64,000 nt of DNA, taken from positions 445,228-509,227 of the forward strand of contig QNQO01008326.1 of assembly GCA_003290165.1 (NCBI GenBank), written 5' to 3'. The DNA is from Berberis thunbergii. Taxonomy: Eukaryota; Streptophyta; Magnoliopsida; Ranunculales; Berberidaceae. The position numbers and the translations under genes are program-made. How positions within the stretch are numbered: position 1 is the first letter of the stretch; each line of letters begins with the position of its first letter. Positions 37,156 through 48,770 of the stretch are shown in pieces. The notes below the pieces were generated by a model. That model ran no database searches. It was not told the DNA's origin and saw only the letters and a list, made by a program, of their open reading frames with translations.

Positions 37156-40108
37156 ATAAATAAATACAAAAACATGTGGGTGTCAATACCTTACTGGTGC
37201 AACAAATGCCCTGCAGTGCACTCTGTTGCAGTGAATCATGCCCAAAAATAAAAACCCAAAACGCACACAATCATTTCTCTCTCAATTTCTCTTTCACTCT
37301 CAAACCCAAACGCTCGCCAAACCCTAAACCTAAATCTTCTTCTTTCGATCTGACCATCCAAAACTCCAACACCAGGTTGCACTAAAGATCTACACCCTCT
37401 TTCAATCTATCTCACTCTCTCAGTGATCATCATCAAGGGGTAATTGCAGTTTGCAGGTTCGATTTCTTCTTCTTCTTATCTATTTTCAAATGACCATGTT
37501 ATCATCTGTGATAACCTTAAAAAGGTGTATCTATTTTCAAATGACCCTGATAAATTTGCAGTTAGAGAGTTGTCTTTTGCCTTGCCTAAAGGGGAATGCT
37601 TAGGCATGCTTGGGCCTAATGGTGCTGGTAAAACCTCTTTCATCAGTATGGTAAGTTGAGTACTGTTATATGATCACCACTTTTGGTTCATGATCAAATT
37701 ATATTATTTTATAACCAATGCCACGATGTTTTGAAAAACCTAATGATTATTTGAATTTCTGATTAAAGATGACAGAACTCATTATGCCAACATCCGGAAC
37801 AGCATACATTCAGGGATTAAACATACAAACTGACATGGATGGAGTCTATATTAGCATGGGTGTATGTCCACAGCATGAGTAAGTGGGCAATTTCCATCAT
37901 GATGGGCTTGATAGAAGTTTAAATCTATTGAAGTTTAAATTTATGATGTTTCTGTGTTATTTCCTGCTATGTACAACCTACTATGGGAAACCTGAATGGG
38001 TCGGGAGCACCTCCTATTTTATGGAAGACTGAAGAACCTCAAAGGTTCTGCTTTGACGGAAGTAAGTAAATACACTTGTTCATTTTCTTCAAAACATTTT
38101 TCATGCTCATCAAGTTGCATAAATTTGTGTGCATAGGTACACATTTTGCTACTCTCATATTCAATGACCATTGACCAATATTTAAAATTTGTCATGTTGC
38201 TGCAGGCAGTAGAAGAGTCCCTTAAGAGTGTAAACCTATGTCATGGAGGTGTTGATAATAAACAAGCAGGGAAATACAGCGGTGGCATGAAGAGGAGGTT
38301 GAGTGTTGCCATTTCACTGATTGGAGATCCCAAAGTATGCTTCCGTTTTCTAAGATCTTATTTTCTAGCTAGATATCATATGTTTTGGTATTTAGAAAAT
38401 TAGATCTCCATCCTAGCTACTTTGGTGTCTGTTTATATTGTTTGATCCAAATGAAGCGTTAATTTCTACCTCATTTAACGTTACTATTCTATAACACCCT
38501 ACTTTCTCAATGACAATTAAAATTTATGCAACTAAAAAAAATTCAATGGAAATTTTTATTTTAAAATCTTCTTTCGTTTGACAAGTTGCATTTTTGAAAT
38601 TCGTTTAATTTTCTTTCCTCTACCGAATCTCGGGACGAGATTCTTTTGAGTTGTATATATTGTAGCACCCCGTAATTTTTGTACTTACTGAATATTTTTT
38701 ATATTTTTGTGTAATTGTCTTCATTACGTTATGGGCATACGTATGAGCTGTTTGTTTGTCCACGTGATGTGTAGTTTGTTTATTTAAGAATTAATTTCCT
38801 ACCTACCTTCCTCTACCAAATCTCGGGACGAGATTCTTTTGAGTTGTATATATTGTAATACCCGCCTAATTAAATAAATATATAAAAAAAATTTCTTTTG
38901 TAAACCCTAATGTTGATGGGTTGTTACCCAATTGTATTTGGGCTTGGTTGTGGGCTTTTATTAAACTAATAAGTAGGGTTTTTATTTTTGTGAAAGAGGG
39001 TGGGTGCATTCGAAAGTTTGGTGGGGGCGAATAGCCACCCACCCTATAAAAGACAAAAACCCTATTTCTTCCTTCCTTTTTTTCTCTCTTTTCTTTTCTC
39101 CTTCATTCTCTTTTCTTCTTCGATGGCTGGCAACAAGAGGTAGCAAGGCGAAGACGAATAGAAGAAGAGGCACGAGAGGTCAGGCGAAAGAGAGATGAAG
39201 ATTAGCCGAGGAAGAGATGAAGATTTTGCGAAGAAGAAATGGAAGGCGAGGCTGCTGGAGATGTGGTGTTGGCTGCGATTGAACTTTGTGAAGCTGTGAT
39301 TGAAATCTCTTAGAGGACTGTGGCATGAGAAAGGTGAAGAAAGATTAGGGAGAAGATGGAGCTTTGTTGTTAACTGTGCGTGACGAGAAATTGCTGATTT
39401 GTGGAAGTCTCTTGATGTGTGTGACTTTGTTGTTGCTGTTGTGCGTGATCTCACTCTGTTGCTGGCATGAACACTCTGAGGGTTGCAACTTCATCTCCTT
39501 GTTGGCTGCAACTCTCTTTCTTTGGCTGGTTGCTGAATGTGGTGCAGATGTTACTTATGGAGAGGAGATTATTGATCATAAGATGGTCAAATGCGAACGC
39601 AGGGCAAGTGTTATGCAATATTTGTAGGATAAAAGCTTTGCCTTGATGAATGTGATTCTAAATTTCATTATCTTAAGAATTATATGTTGTTAGATTGGTT
39701 ATGGTGATGTTAGTTTGTCTAATCTTTAACGTTGTGAGGAGGGCGGCGTTGAAGTGGGAGATGGTAATGGGGAAGATGAGATAAGGGTATCCCAATCCCT
39801 ATGGCTTTTGTCAGCATCCTCCAGTTTTATGTTTTTACTTAAATCTAACTCAAGGTAGCACTGGCGCCCTCCCAACCAAGGTTGTGTGTTTAACCCCGGG
39901 TGGTTAGTGCAGATGATCTGAGAGATGATGAGGAGTATGAAGACATAAGGGAACACTAACTGAGGGAGAGATGCTGGATCACATTGTTGAATAAAAAGGG
40001 ACTGTTTTGTAAGAAAATGATAGAAGTGGACTGATTATGGGGAAAGAGAATAGGGTGTAGAGGAGAATAATGGAGTGAAAAGGTGGTGGCGAACGCCATA
40101 AAGGATTG

Positions 40109-40371
40109 GATGGTTTGGCTTCAAGATGTGCTGAATACTACAAGCAAGGTGTTCGTTTTGCAAAATGGAGGACCGTAGTTAGCATTCCATGTGGGCCAAT
40201 AGCTTTGGCAGTCAAGGAAGCTGCATGGGGACTTACACGTTATGATGCGATTGCTCAAGATAATGGTCTTGTGCCAATTGTGGAACCCGAGATTCTTCTG
40301 GATGGTGATCACCCAATTGACAGGTCACTTCAAGTGGCAGATAAGGTGTGGTCAGAAGTTTTCTTCTACTT
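40109..40371 (+). pseudogene. Plastid fructose-bisphosphate aldolase gene fragment
   Basis: Reads GLASRCAEYYKQGVRFAKWR, TVVSIPCGPIALAVKEAAWG, LTRYDAIAQDNGLVPIVEPE, ILLDGDHPIDRSLQVADKVW and SEVFFYL in one open frame, an internal part of class I plastid aldolase including the conserved RFAKWR and GLVPIVEPEILLDG segments. Similarity stops abruptly on both sides and the frame ends 13 codons later. It lies inside LTR sequence, so it looks like a gene piece captured or inserted there. The frame has stayed open, suggesting recent origin. Confidence 0.85.
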
Positions 40372-41594
40372 GACGTTGACTATGAAGGGTTATTGCGTGG
40401 ATCCGTTGTGAAATCCTTTACGGTTTGCGATCTCTTCGGTGAGTTTTCTTCGTTTCTTTCTCTCTTACTGTGAGTTCTCTTTACCCCTTTCAGTATTTAT
40501 TTTATGTAGTCTCTCTCAATTTGATCTTTGTGAAGAAATATTCACAAACAATTGTTTGTTTATTTGTTAATTGGTTATGTGTTTTTTTTTTTTTTTTGGT
40601 ATTTGTTTATGATGTTTAAGCAATGTATTATTTCTGTCTTTAGCATTTATTGCTTGGATGTGTAACAACTCTAGGACAAAATTTGCATTTTGTGCTTGTA
40701 GCTTTACTTACTTTTTCAGTATTTGAGATATAAGCATTGAGTCTATGGGATGTCACATTAGGATGGTGTGGTTGTGAGTGTTGATGAAATAATTTGGGGT
40801 TTTGAGAGTTATGAAATTGGTTGTGAATATCTAACTTAGACTGTTTATTTAGTAGCCTATATGTACAATCAAAATGGACAAACAGATAGTCATTTTGGGT
40901 TTAGTTACATCTGTTAAGTTATACATGATGAACCCCCTCATCATTTAGATTGGATCAGGGGATTGAGCTTAAGTTTATTGGTTTAAACCACTAGTTGGTT
41001 TGCAATTCAACTCAAGACAAGTTTAGAAGAACCGTTTTTTTAAAGTAAGCTTTTGTGGACTGGTGATCATATATGTTGAATTTTGCTGCTCATTACATGG
41101 TTCTGTGTTATACTATAATCTAGCATATTATATATGCATGAATAACTAATGAACATAATTTGATATAAGTAGAACCTTTCACTACATGATTCTATGGGTT
41201 GCACTCGCATTCTAGCCAATTTATATTTTATTAAATAAATATTAGATATTTGATGGAATTCAACTGAGCACTTGTTTTAGCTTGAGTATTTGTATTGTTA
41301 TGTGAATTGGTGTGCATATTGTTTTCATATGATGCAAAGAGATGAGATATGTGAACTGGCAATGTGTCAGATATTACTTGTTCCCCAAAAGAATGGTGGA
41401 TACTGTGATTGATTTATTTATGGTTGACAAAGCGTCACCATAAAAGAGTTTTGAGGATTTATTTATTTTTATGCTCTTTTCCACAACTCCGAAGAAAGAA
41501 AAAAAATGTGAAAATAAAGGAAATTTTTGTATACAGACTTGCTTGTATACTTGTGATATTATTGGGTATGCAGACTTGCTTGCATATCAGTATA

Positions 41595-41895
41595 CTTGTC
41601 AGTGATCGACCTTCGGGTGAGATGACATGTTCCTCGAGGTGGCACCCCACTTGGAACATGTACGCTTCGAATGGTTTCGATGGCAAGGGCGGCACACTTG
41701 GGTGAGGTGTGTTCGGTGCACCGTTCCATGTGTGTTCGGTTGTACGTGTAGATTTAGGAAGAATGCTTGTCATGGATCGAACTTCGGGTGAGATGACATG
41801 TTCCTCGAGGTGGCACCCCACTTGGAACGTGTACGCTCCGAGTGGTTTCGAAGGCAAGGGAGGCACACTTGGGTGAGGTGTGTTCGGCACAGGAG
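41595..41895. repeat. 125 bp tandem repeat, period about 170
   Basis: Two copies of TTCGGGTGAGATGACATGTT, CCTCGAGGTGGCACCCCACT and GGCACACTTGGGTGAGGTGT, at about 41595-41725 and 41765-41890, in LTR sequence just left of the nested solo LTR. Confidence 0.85.
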
Positions 41896-41938
41896 GAGAG
41901 TGCGATTGTGGAAAAGTAGTGAGATTTCTTTCTGTGTA

Positions 41939-44101
41939 TGTCACGCCCCGACCCGCCACGGGAATCGCAGCGTGCCGATGCGTGACCTACCACGCACACA
42001 GGCGGATCGTAACCGACCACAACATCATAATATAACACCTTCTTGATACGATAAACAAACGGAAATAAAACTACGCTAAAATTTGAACAAAATAGATATA
42101 TATTTGATTCGCCCCGCCAGAGTCATAGCGACAAAACCAGTATACAAACATCTAGTTTAACAATATAGTACACTAGAAATACAGAGAAAGCAAAACATAC
42201 CCGTACAGGGTGGACACAACCCAAAAAGCACAAAACGCTCCTATAACGAAAAAATGGGGCCTACGCGCCACGATCAGCAGGAACTCCAACACTGCCTGCA
42301 CTCCAATAGAAGCACACCCCTTGCGGGGTCAGCAAAGCACAAAGCTAGCTGGTGCGAGCGAACTAAATACAAATAACGGAATAATAAAACAAGGAAAATT
42401 CATGCCACACAACAATAAATAAGCAACAAGTTCTAAAGTCTAAATCACACCGTGTCTCTAAGGATAATGTTTCTAAGTTCAAGCAACAACACAAATATTT
42501 CAGATTCAACAATAACTACCAGTTTATTATATATGCCGGTCATTTCACATGATTCAAACATAGTAAATATCAAGCAATGGAAATGAATCAATCTCATAAT
42601 TCCTCCTAGTCTCCTAGGTATAGCAATCAAGTTGAAATCAGAAATCCTGTAAAATCCTGTATAAGTGTCTCATATCGTAGGTATCCGCATACCCTACGAA
42701 TGTGTCTCACCCAGACACATCCCACAACGTGCACCAGTACCACTTCGGGCTTGTTTGTATCCTAATGGGGTGCCATCTGCCAGGATACAAACTCAAACAT
42801 CCCGAACGACTTGCCTAACACGGCCAACCTAACATAATCAAAATCAAGCGCGTTGGGAGGGAAAGCGAGTAATCTCCAAAGCACGACCTCCGGGACCCGT
42901 CCTACTGCACTCTATAGTGGCAAGTGCGTGCGGGAGCTCACCGCACCTCAGCAAGCTTGCCACATGCAGTAGCGTCCACAATGTCAGGTGCGAGTCATCT
43001 CAAGCACCATCCAACTCTCGATATGAGCAAGCTCCTAAGCATCGGCACAACAGGCATTATAGCGGGGGTAAAGACACTTATACTACTATCCACATGCTTT
43101 CCGAAAGTCCAATGCATAATTCATTCACACATAACTAACACAAATCCTCGAAATATCTGAAAACTCCGAATTTCAGATTTGGATTCAATTCCACACAATT
43201 GACGGTATAATGTAAAAATTCCATTCAGGATTTCAAGTAATTATTTTATCAAAATAAATATTATAGTTCCACTCACCTGGCAGAATGGATTTTCAAAACC
43301 CAATTCCTACCAGTTGAAGCTCCAAACACGCAAACCACGAATGCGGGACCACGAAAATTCTAAAACTGCAAGGCGGACTCGAAAATGAGCAAACTAGCCG
43401 AAAACTGAAATAAATAAAGGAAAACTTACAGGCAATAAGAATTCGGCAACCACCCCGCCGAAACCCCAAAGTTTGGCGAAAACGCGCCAAAACCCTCCCT
43501 ACTCCGGTCTGATCGCTACCAAACTGCACAACAGCCCGCAAAAGAGTCTAAGGACACTCAGAGTCACGAAAGTGAGGCTCACCCACGCACCCAAAGCCCG
43601 GTTTCACGCCGAGGAACCCTCCAAACAAACATGCACCCTGATTTTTTTGAAAAAAAAATTGGCCAACCCCAAAACAGTCTTGCATGTCGGTTCTAAGGGC
43701 TCCCAAGGACGCCACCAAGGCCCTAACACGGCTGATCGGAGCTAAAAACCCGATCAAACCCCAAACCCAAAAGAAAACTGATTTTTTTTTTTTTTTTTTG
43801 AAAAAAAAAACTAAGAAATACAGAGGGGAAAGAAGAGAGAACGAACCGAGGAGGAGGAGGTGAGCTGTGGGGGAGAAATCACCCAAAATCACTGAAAATC
43901 CGCTGAAGAAATGGCGAGGAGCTCTCTGCGTCTCTCGCTGGACGAAAAGAAAAGAAAGAAAAAAAAGGGGAAAAGAGAGAAGAAGAAAGGAGGGGGGGTC
44001 GTTTTGTTTTAAAGGGATGGGTGGCTATGTGCCCCCACCACCTTTGCTGAGTACACCCCGGCTTAAAAAAACTTTTTTTTTTAAAACACGCAGATCTCAC
44101 A
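41939..44101 (-). mobile_element. Solo LTR, inverted, nested in the gypsy LTR
   Basis: 2163 bp starting TGTCACGCCCCGA and ending ATCTCACA, flanked by the perfect 5 bp duplication GTGTA (41934-41938 and 44102-44106). On the minus strand its first 150 bp (GGTGGGGGCACATAGCCACC, then a pyrimidine tract) match the start of the outer LTR near 39000, and its end TCGGGGCGTGACA matches the outer LTR end. It is therefore a related LTR in the opposite direction, left after recombination removed the internal region. Confidence 0.88.
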
Positions 44102-45765
44102 GTGTATGTGCGTGATTACCTTAAAGGAAGAAACTAAATGCTCATTTATCCATTGAATGAGAACTACACGTCTTCCTAAAGGTAGAAAAATGTGTTTGTT
44201 TAATATTTCAATAATAGTCTAATATGATTATGAATAGTATAGTTGTTGCATTTATGAGGATTGATAACTCATAAACTTTATTTATTAGTAATAAATAATG
44301 CATATTTATTTATTAGGATGATAACACATTTGCCTCATGGAGGAATTACCTGGTGTGGTTGTTTATTGTTTTGTTTATTTTGATATTGTCATGTACGAAT
44401 TTTTTGATTTTGGGATGAAGATTTCTCACACCAGCTTTATTGCTGACCCGAGTGAGCTTTTGCTTCTTGGGTACATTCCTTTTGGAATGTAGCCGATTAG
44501 CCTTTCAGGTTTAAAGATTTTGAGTTGCGTTCCTGGAGTTCTGCTAGTGAGCTAGCCATGCCAGTCTTCTCCGGGTTAGATTTTTATTTGTTTTAGATGT
44601 TTAGTTCATGCTGCTATTTGTTTCTGTGTTATTGAATTCTCACGTCCCGAGTTTTGGGGAAAACGGATAATCCTACGTGGATTATCCGGATTTTCGTTTC
44701 CTTCGAAAAATCGGGCCGTGACATATTCTTTATTATTGAAATCTTGCTAGGTTGTCTACATGGATGAACCAAGTACAGGATTAGATCCAGTTTCAAGAAA
44801 CAATTTGTGGAATGTTGTGAAACGAGCAAAACAAGACCGTGCCATTATTCTCACTAGTGATAAACCTTAACCATTTTCTTTATCAATGTTATTGGTATCA
44901 AATCCTCTAGATTGTGTGGTGTGTATCTCTACATTACTAATAAAAGAATGCTAATTATGGTTTCAGCACATTCAATGGAAGAGGCCGAGGTACTCTGCAA
45001 TTGATTGAGGATCTTTGTTGATGGAAGTTTTCAATGCATTGGAAGACCAATAGAGGTAAACTACATACGTCAGTTTATGCATGCATGGTGTTATGTTTTT
45101 CTATGGAGGCTTAATCATGTGGGCTACTTTCAATGACATGCAGCTAAAGGGTAGATATGGAGGATCTTATGTACTTACAATGACAACATCCTCGCGTCAA
45201 GAGGAGGAGGTGGAAAAGTTGGCGCTTGAGCTTTCTCCGGGTGCCAAATTTTTTTACCATATTTCAGGAACTCAGAAGTTTGAACTGCCTAAGCAGGAGG
45301 TTAGAATTGCAAATGTTTTCCAAGCAGTGGAGAAGGCAAAGAACAAGTTTAAAATATATGCTTGGGGTCTGACTGATACCGCATTGGAGGATGTATTTAT
45401 CAAGTTTGTTCGAGGGGTACAAGCATTCGACACACTTTGATGACCGTTAAATGGTTTCCATGTACTATTGTCTGATGCAATGTTAATTGGTCGTAAATAT
45501 CATTCATTACTAAATAATATTCATATTTATTACTTATTTCTCTCATAATCCATTAAGGTTTCATAACCAACCAGCAACCCTTTTAGCCATATTGCCGTCA
45601 TGCCGATGCATCCTCCATCACCACAGCAGCATTCTGCAGTGACTTTCGGACCAACTATGCCAATGGTTGGAGGCAACAGCCTCAACGTCAGATGGGAAAT
45701 GGGTTCTTCCATTTCGGTGGTAACTTCCCATACCGCCATAATAAGAAAAGTTTCATTAAGAGAGG

Positions 45766-46600
45766 TGTTGGGATGAAGTTGGCTTGAATAGTCTCCCTCA
45801 TAAAAAAAAATATAAGAAATGATTCACTCCCTAATAGCAATGATGCCTTTTGGAGAAAACCTTACACCACAGAAGCCCATGATTGGGAGTAGAGTTGAAC
45901 AAAAATGACCAAACTGACCGAACCGATTGGTTCGGTTAAAATTTAGCTCGGATCGGTTTCGGTTTTAAAAAATTCAAAATCGAAATGGTCGGTTCGATTT
46001 TTGTGATTGTAACCGACTATACCGAATCGACCGAATATATACAATAAATAATATATATTTTATATAAAATAATATAATATGTTTAAAATAGTCGGCCGGT
46101 TCGGTTTTGGTTCGATTTTAGTCGGTTTGGTTTAGCTGAAAAACCAAACCGACAGTTCGGTTTTCAACCCTAATTGGGAGCCCAAAATCGTGGTGTTTAA
46201 ATTGAGGACAATATTGTTGCTATGTATAGTGAAACAAGGTGCGCTAACAAGTGGTATCATAACTAATGGTTCGGCTGAGACTTGGCGGTGGTTTCCTCGA
46301 GATGTTGTAGATCTCGTCAATGAGTTTCCTTATAATCTAGGTGGAGGTGATCCTCGAGATGGTTGAAGGTTGGTCCGGTGGAGGTGTTCCTTGTGTTCTT
46401 CGAGATGTGGTTCCTTAAGATAGTTGAAAATCGGTCCGATGTTCCTCGAGATAATTGAAAATTGATGGATTGTAAAATGTGACTATTTGCGTCAAGGTGA
46501 AGATTGTTGGGATGAAGTTGGCTTGAATAATTCCACATCAACTAAGGTGAAGTTGTCATGAAAAAATATAAGAAATATAAAGGGACAATATCATTGTTAT
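45766..46600 (+). mobile_element. TRIM-type miniature LTR retroelement
   Basis: The 5' LTR runs from TGTTGGGATGAAGTTGGCTT (45766) to GCGCTAACA (46249). It is followed at 46251 by GTGGTATCATAAC, resembling a primer-binding site for initiator Met tRNA (TGGTATCA). A 250 bp internal region ends in GGTGAAGAT. The 3' LTR starts at 46505 with the same TGTTGGGATGAAGTTGGCTT and fades near 46600. No coding capacity. The 5' LTR is split by a hAT-like MITE. Confidence 0.8.
45890..46172. mobile_element. hAT-like MITE, AACCG-rich family, copy with perfect target duplication
   Basis: 283 bp, starting TAGAGTTGAACAAAAATGAC and ending GGTTTTCAACCCTA, with internal TTCGGTT/AACCGA words and AT-rich centre. It is flanked by the perfect 8 bp repeat ATTGGGAG (45882-45889 and 46173-46180). 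It sits inside the 5' LTR of the TRIM element. Confidence 0.93.
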
Positions 46601-46977
46601 GTAAAATCGATAATTTTCAGTTGCTCACCAACTATTGGACAAAAGTACTGACTACGGTGTTCTACTACTTATTAGTTGATTTTGTCAACCATAGTTAATT
46701 TGATGCCCTTAAATAGGTGAGAAACATATGAAATTGATAAATTGCCATTCTCTTGTGAAAATCCAAGATTTGATCCAATTCGGTCTCAAACATGAATCAA
46801 GGTTTCTTGATTGGGTTTTTAGCACAACATTTGGGGTTTTTGGCAGAAGCCATAACTATTTAGCTTTCGCAAGGGATGCGATCAAAATTCGATTTTCATT
46901 TCCTCACTTGACCTTCCCTTCCTTTTGTCTCTAAGTACTTCAAGGTGTCTAGTTCACCGAATGATCAAATTTTACAA

Positions 46978-47890
46978 GTGGAGACGACACGTGGAACCCT
47001 TTTTTAGCTTAAGATAATATGGGATGAGGTTGAATAACCTGATGACAAAACAATATAATGTTGTATGAGCTTGAGCAAGAGTGTCTTCAAGTCTATAGAC
47101 AAAAGGTGGATCAGCCGAGATGGTCTAGAACTCAGCTATGACAAGCAATTGGTGATTCTGATGTAGAGTAGCTGCACTTTGTTCAGCAATGGGCGAGCGG
47201 CTAATGCATATCAGACAGTGACAAAATGTAGGATGTTTAAAAGAAGAGCGGATGACCATTGTTGTATAATTAGAAGAAATTCCCAAGAGTAAGTGCGAGC
47301 GGAAAAATTAGTTTCTTGAAGTTCAAGATAAAATATAGTAGATCTCAAATGAGAATGCATCCGAGATAGTTCTTGATGAGACAAATTTGTCTCTGAAAAA
47401 GCTTGATGAGTTGCACAGACATCTAGAGGCACTATAGAAATAGATTAGTGATCGCCTAAAACAGGTCCTGCCCCACCTTAATACTCTAAGTTCACTATGC
47501 TTGGTTCTTGGCATGAATTCCAAGCACACCATTACAGAGGTCCACCCCATTTTGGACGATTCAGAGGGTGGAAAGAGCATATATAATGAAACAATTGAAA
47601 TGTTGGATTCTGTAATCCATGAACTACAAGAAGTCAAGATACAAAGAATGCAAAAGCTTCAAGCTTGCAACTACCATTATTGAGCTTTGGAATTTTATGG
47701 ATACACCAATTGTGAAACAATAAAATTCTTGGAATCTCATATGTAATGCAGTTGCTTCACAATATGAAATAACTAACCCCAAGTTCATCAATTATGTTGA
47801 GGCAGGAAGCGTTGAAAGCAAGCAAGATCAAAGAACATGTTTTGGTCTAAAGCACTGGTTGTGAGCTTTGTGGAGAGACTGGTCTCATAG
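46978..47890 (+). pseudogene. Processed MAP65 (microtubule-bundling protein) pseudogene
   Basis: An intronless, frame-broken copy of a plant MAP65/PRC1-family gene. In order: ETT.GTL near 46983, LYELEQECLQVYRQKVDQ near 47065-47115, DETNLSLKKLDELHRHLEAL near 47370-47430, QVLPHLNTLSSLCLVLGMNS near 47462, TITEVHPILDDSEGGKSIYN near 47530, HELQEVKIQRMQKLQ near 47620, and FINYVEAGS near 47788. Many stops and small shifts occur. Pieces separated by introns in intact genes run together, which indicates a retrocopy. The 3' half of the gene is missing and no poly-A tail or flanking duplication was recognised. Confidence 0.85.
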
Positions 47891-48770
47891 TGTTAATCTA
47901 CTCATGTTACAAGAGGCACTCCTTTAATAAACTTAGGTCGCAGTTAATCAGATGTTGAATTTGATTCATATGTTGATATCTTGAATACCCGTTTGATCTT
48001 TTAAGCCTCCTATTTGATCTTTTCAATTTCCAGATCGTCCAACAAAGCAACAAACAAGATGTGTGAAAGAATTGGCATGATAGTGTGAGACAGTAGAATA
48101 TATGGTGTTAAATAATCGTTACCTTTTTACGACTATGAACATCCATTATAGCTAATTAAGCACTGTTGTGGTTTGTTTGATTGATGTGATGAAGTTCAAA
48201 GATCGTGACCATGGTAGAATAGTCAAACAAGATTAAGAAATGACAAAACCACCCTCGGAATGCTCAAGTGCAACAACAATAGCCTCCACCCTTTAATCTT
48301 TCTTAAGCCTAAGCATGTCAATGCTGAAAAAGAAGTTTTGATAGTTTAGACTATAAAATATATCGTAATTGATTATATTGTGTTGACCTAAACATGTATC
48401 TCGATGAGCAGTAATGGGATATAACTTAGCATGGTGTTTATACTGTTAATTTGTAATTCCTCAAATTTTCAGCTCAAACAAATAAAAAATTAATTTGTTA
48501 AGACCCGAAAGAAGAAATAATCATAGGTTGTGGTGGACCTGGTGCATGTAAATGAAATTTGAGGGAATGCAATTATGCAAGCCCAATCCTTTTTTGCTCA
48601 CACATATCTCGTAGACTTGAAAGCACACAGAGGGTCACTTTCGTCCATTTATTAGAAGTTCCGAGAAGAAGCGAGCAAGAGCAACACGAGGGAGATAGAG
48701 TATATAAAAACCTCTTTGAGTCTTAAGCGGGAAATTGCATTTCTTCGAAACAAATAATCGAGCAAAGGGG

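Larger units (their letters stand above)
38612..44723 (+). mobile_element. Gypsy-type LTR remnant interrupting the ABCA intron
   Basis: ATCTCGGGACGAGATTCTTT, the sequence typically found just before the 3' LTR of plant Ty3/gypsy elements, occurs twice (near 38627 and 38819), each followed by TTGTATATATTGTA and an LTR-like start (TGTAGCACCCC at 38661, TGTAATACCCGCC at 38854). The LTR end is TCGGGCCGTGACA at 44711-44723. A TATA-like CCCTATAAAAGAC lies near 39040. No gag or pol was found, so this is a 3' remnant or solo LTR of about 3.7 kb without its nested solo LTR. It carries an aldolase gene fragment and a 125 bp tandem repeat. Confidence 0.7.
37444..45440 (+). pseudogene. ABCA-type ABC transporter, nucleotide-binding remnant
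   Basis: Resembles the single NBD half of plant ABCA transporters (ABC2-homologue group), ER/Golgi lipid exporters in the family. Pieces: 37444-37650 ([20 protein letters not shown], Walker [10 protein letters not shown]), 37769-37878 (Q-loop region GVCPQHE), about 37971-38061 (GREHLLFYGRLKNLKGSALT), 38206-38334 (signature KYSGGMKRRLSVAISLIGDP), 44751-44856 (Walker B VVYMDEPSTGLDP), 44967-45055 (switch HSMEEAE), 45144-45440 (C-terminus ending ALEDVFIKFVRGVQAF). Defects: no upstream transmembrane exons; in-frame TGA at 37993-37995; no AG acceptor before the third piece; TGA at 45002-45004, where family members have an Arg codon (CGA to TGA). A 6.4 kb intron is filled by LTR sequence. A transcribed fragment cannot be excluded, but an intact transporter can. 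Confidence 0.85.

Noticed and set aside
43293..44115. Frames on both strands in the LTR region
   Set aside because: They lie entirely within the solo LTR and show no retroelement protein motif.
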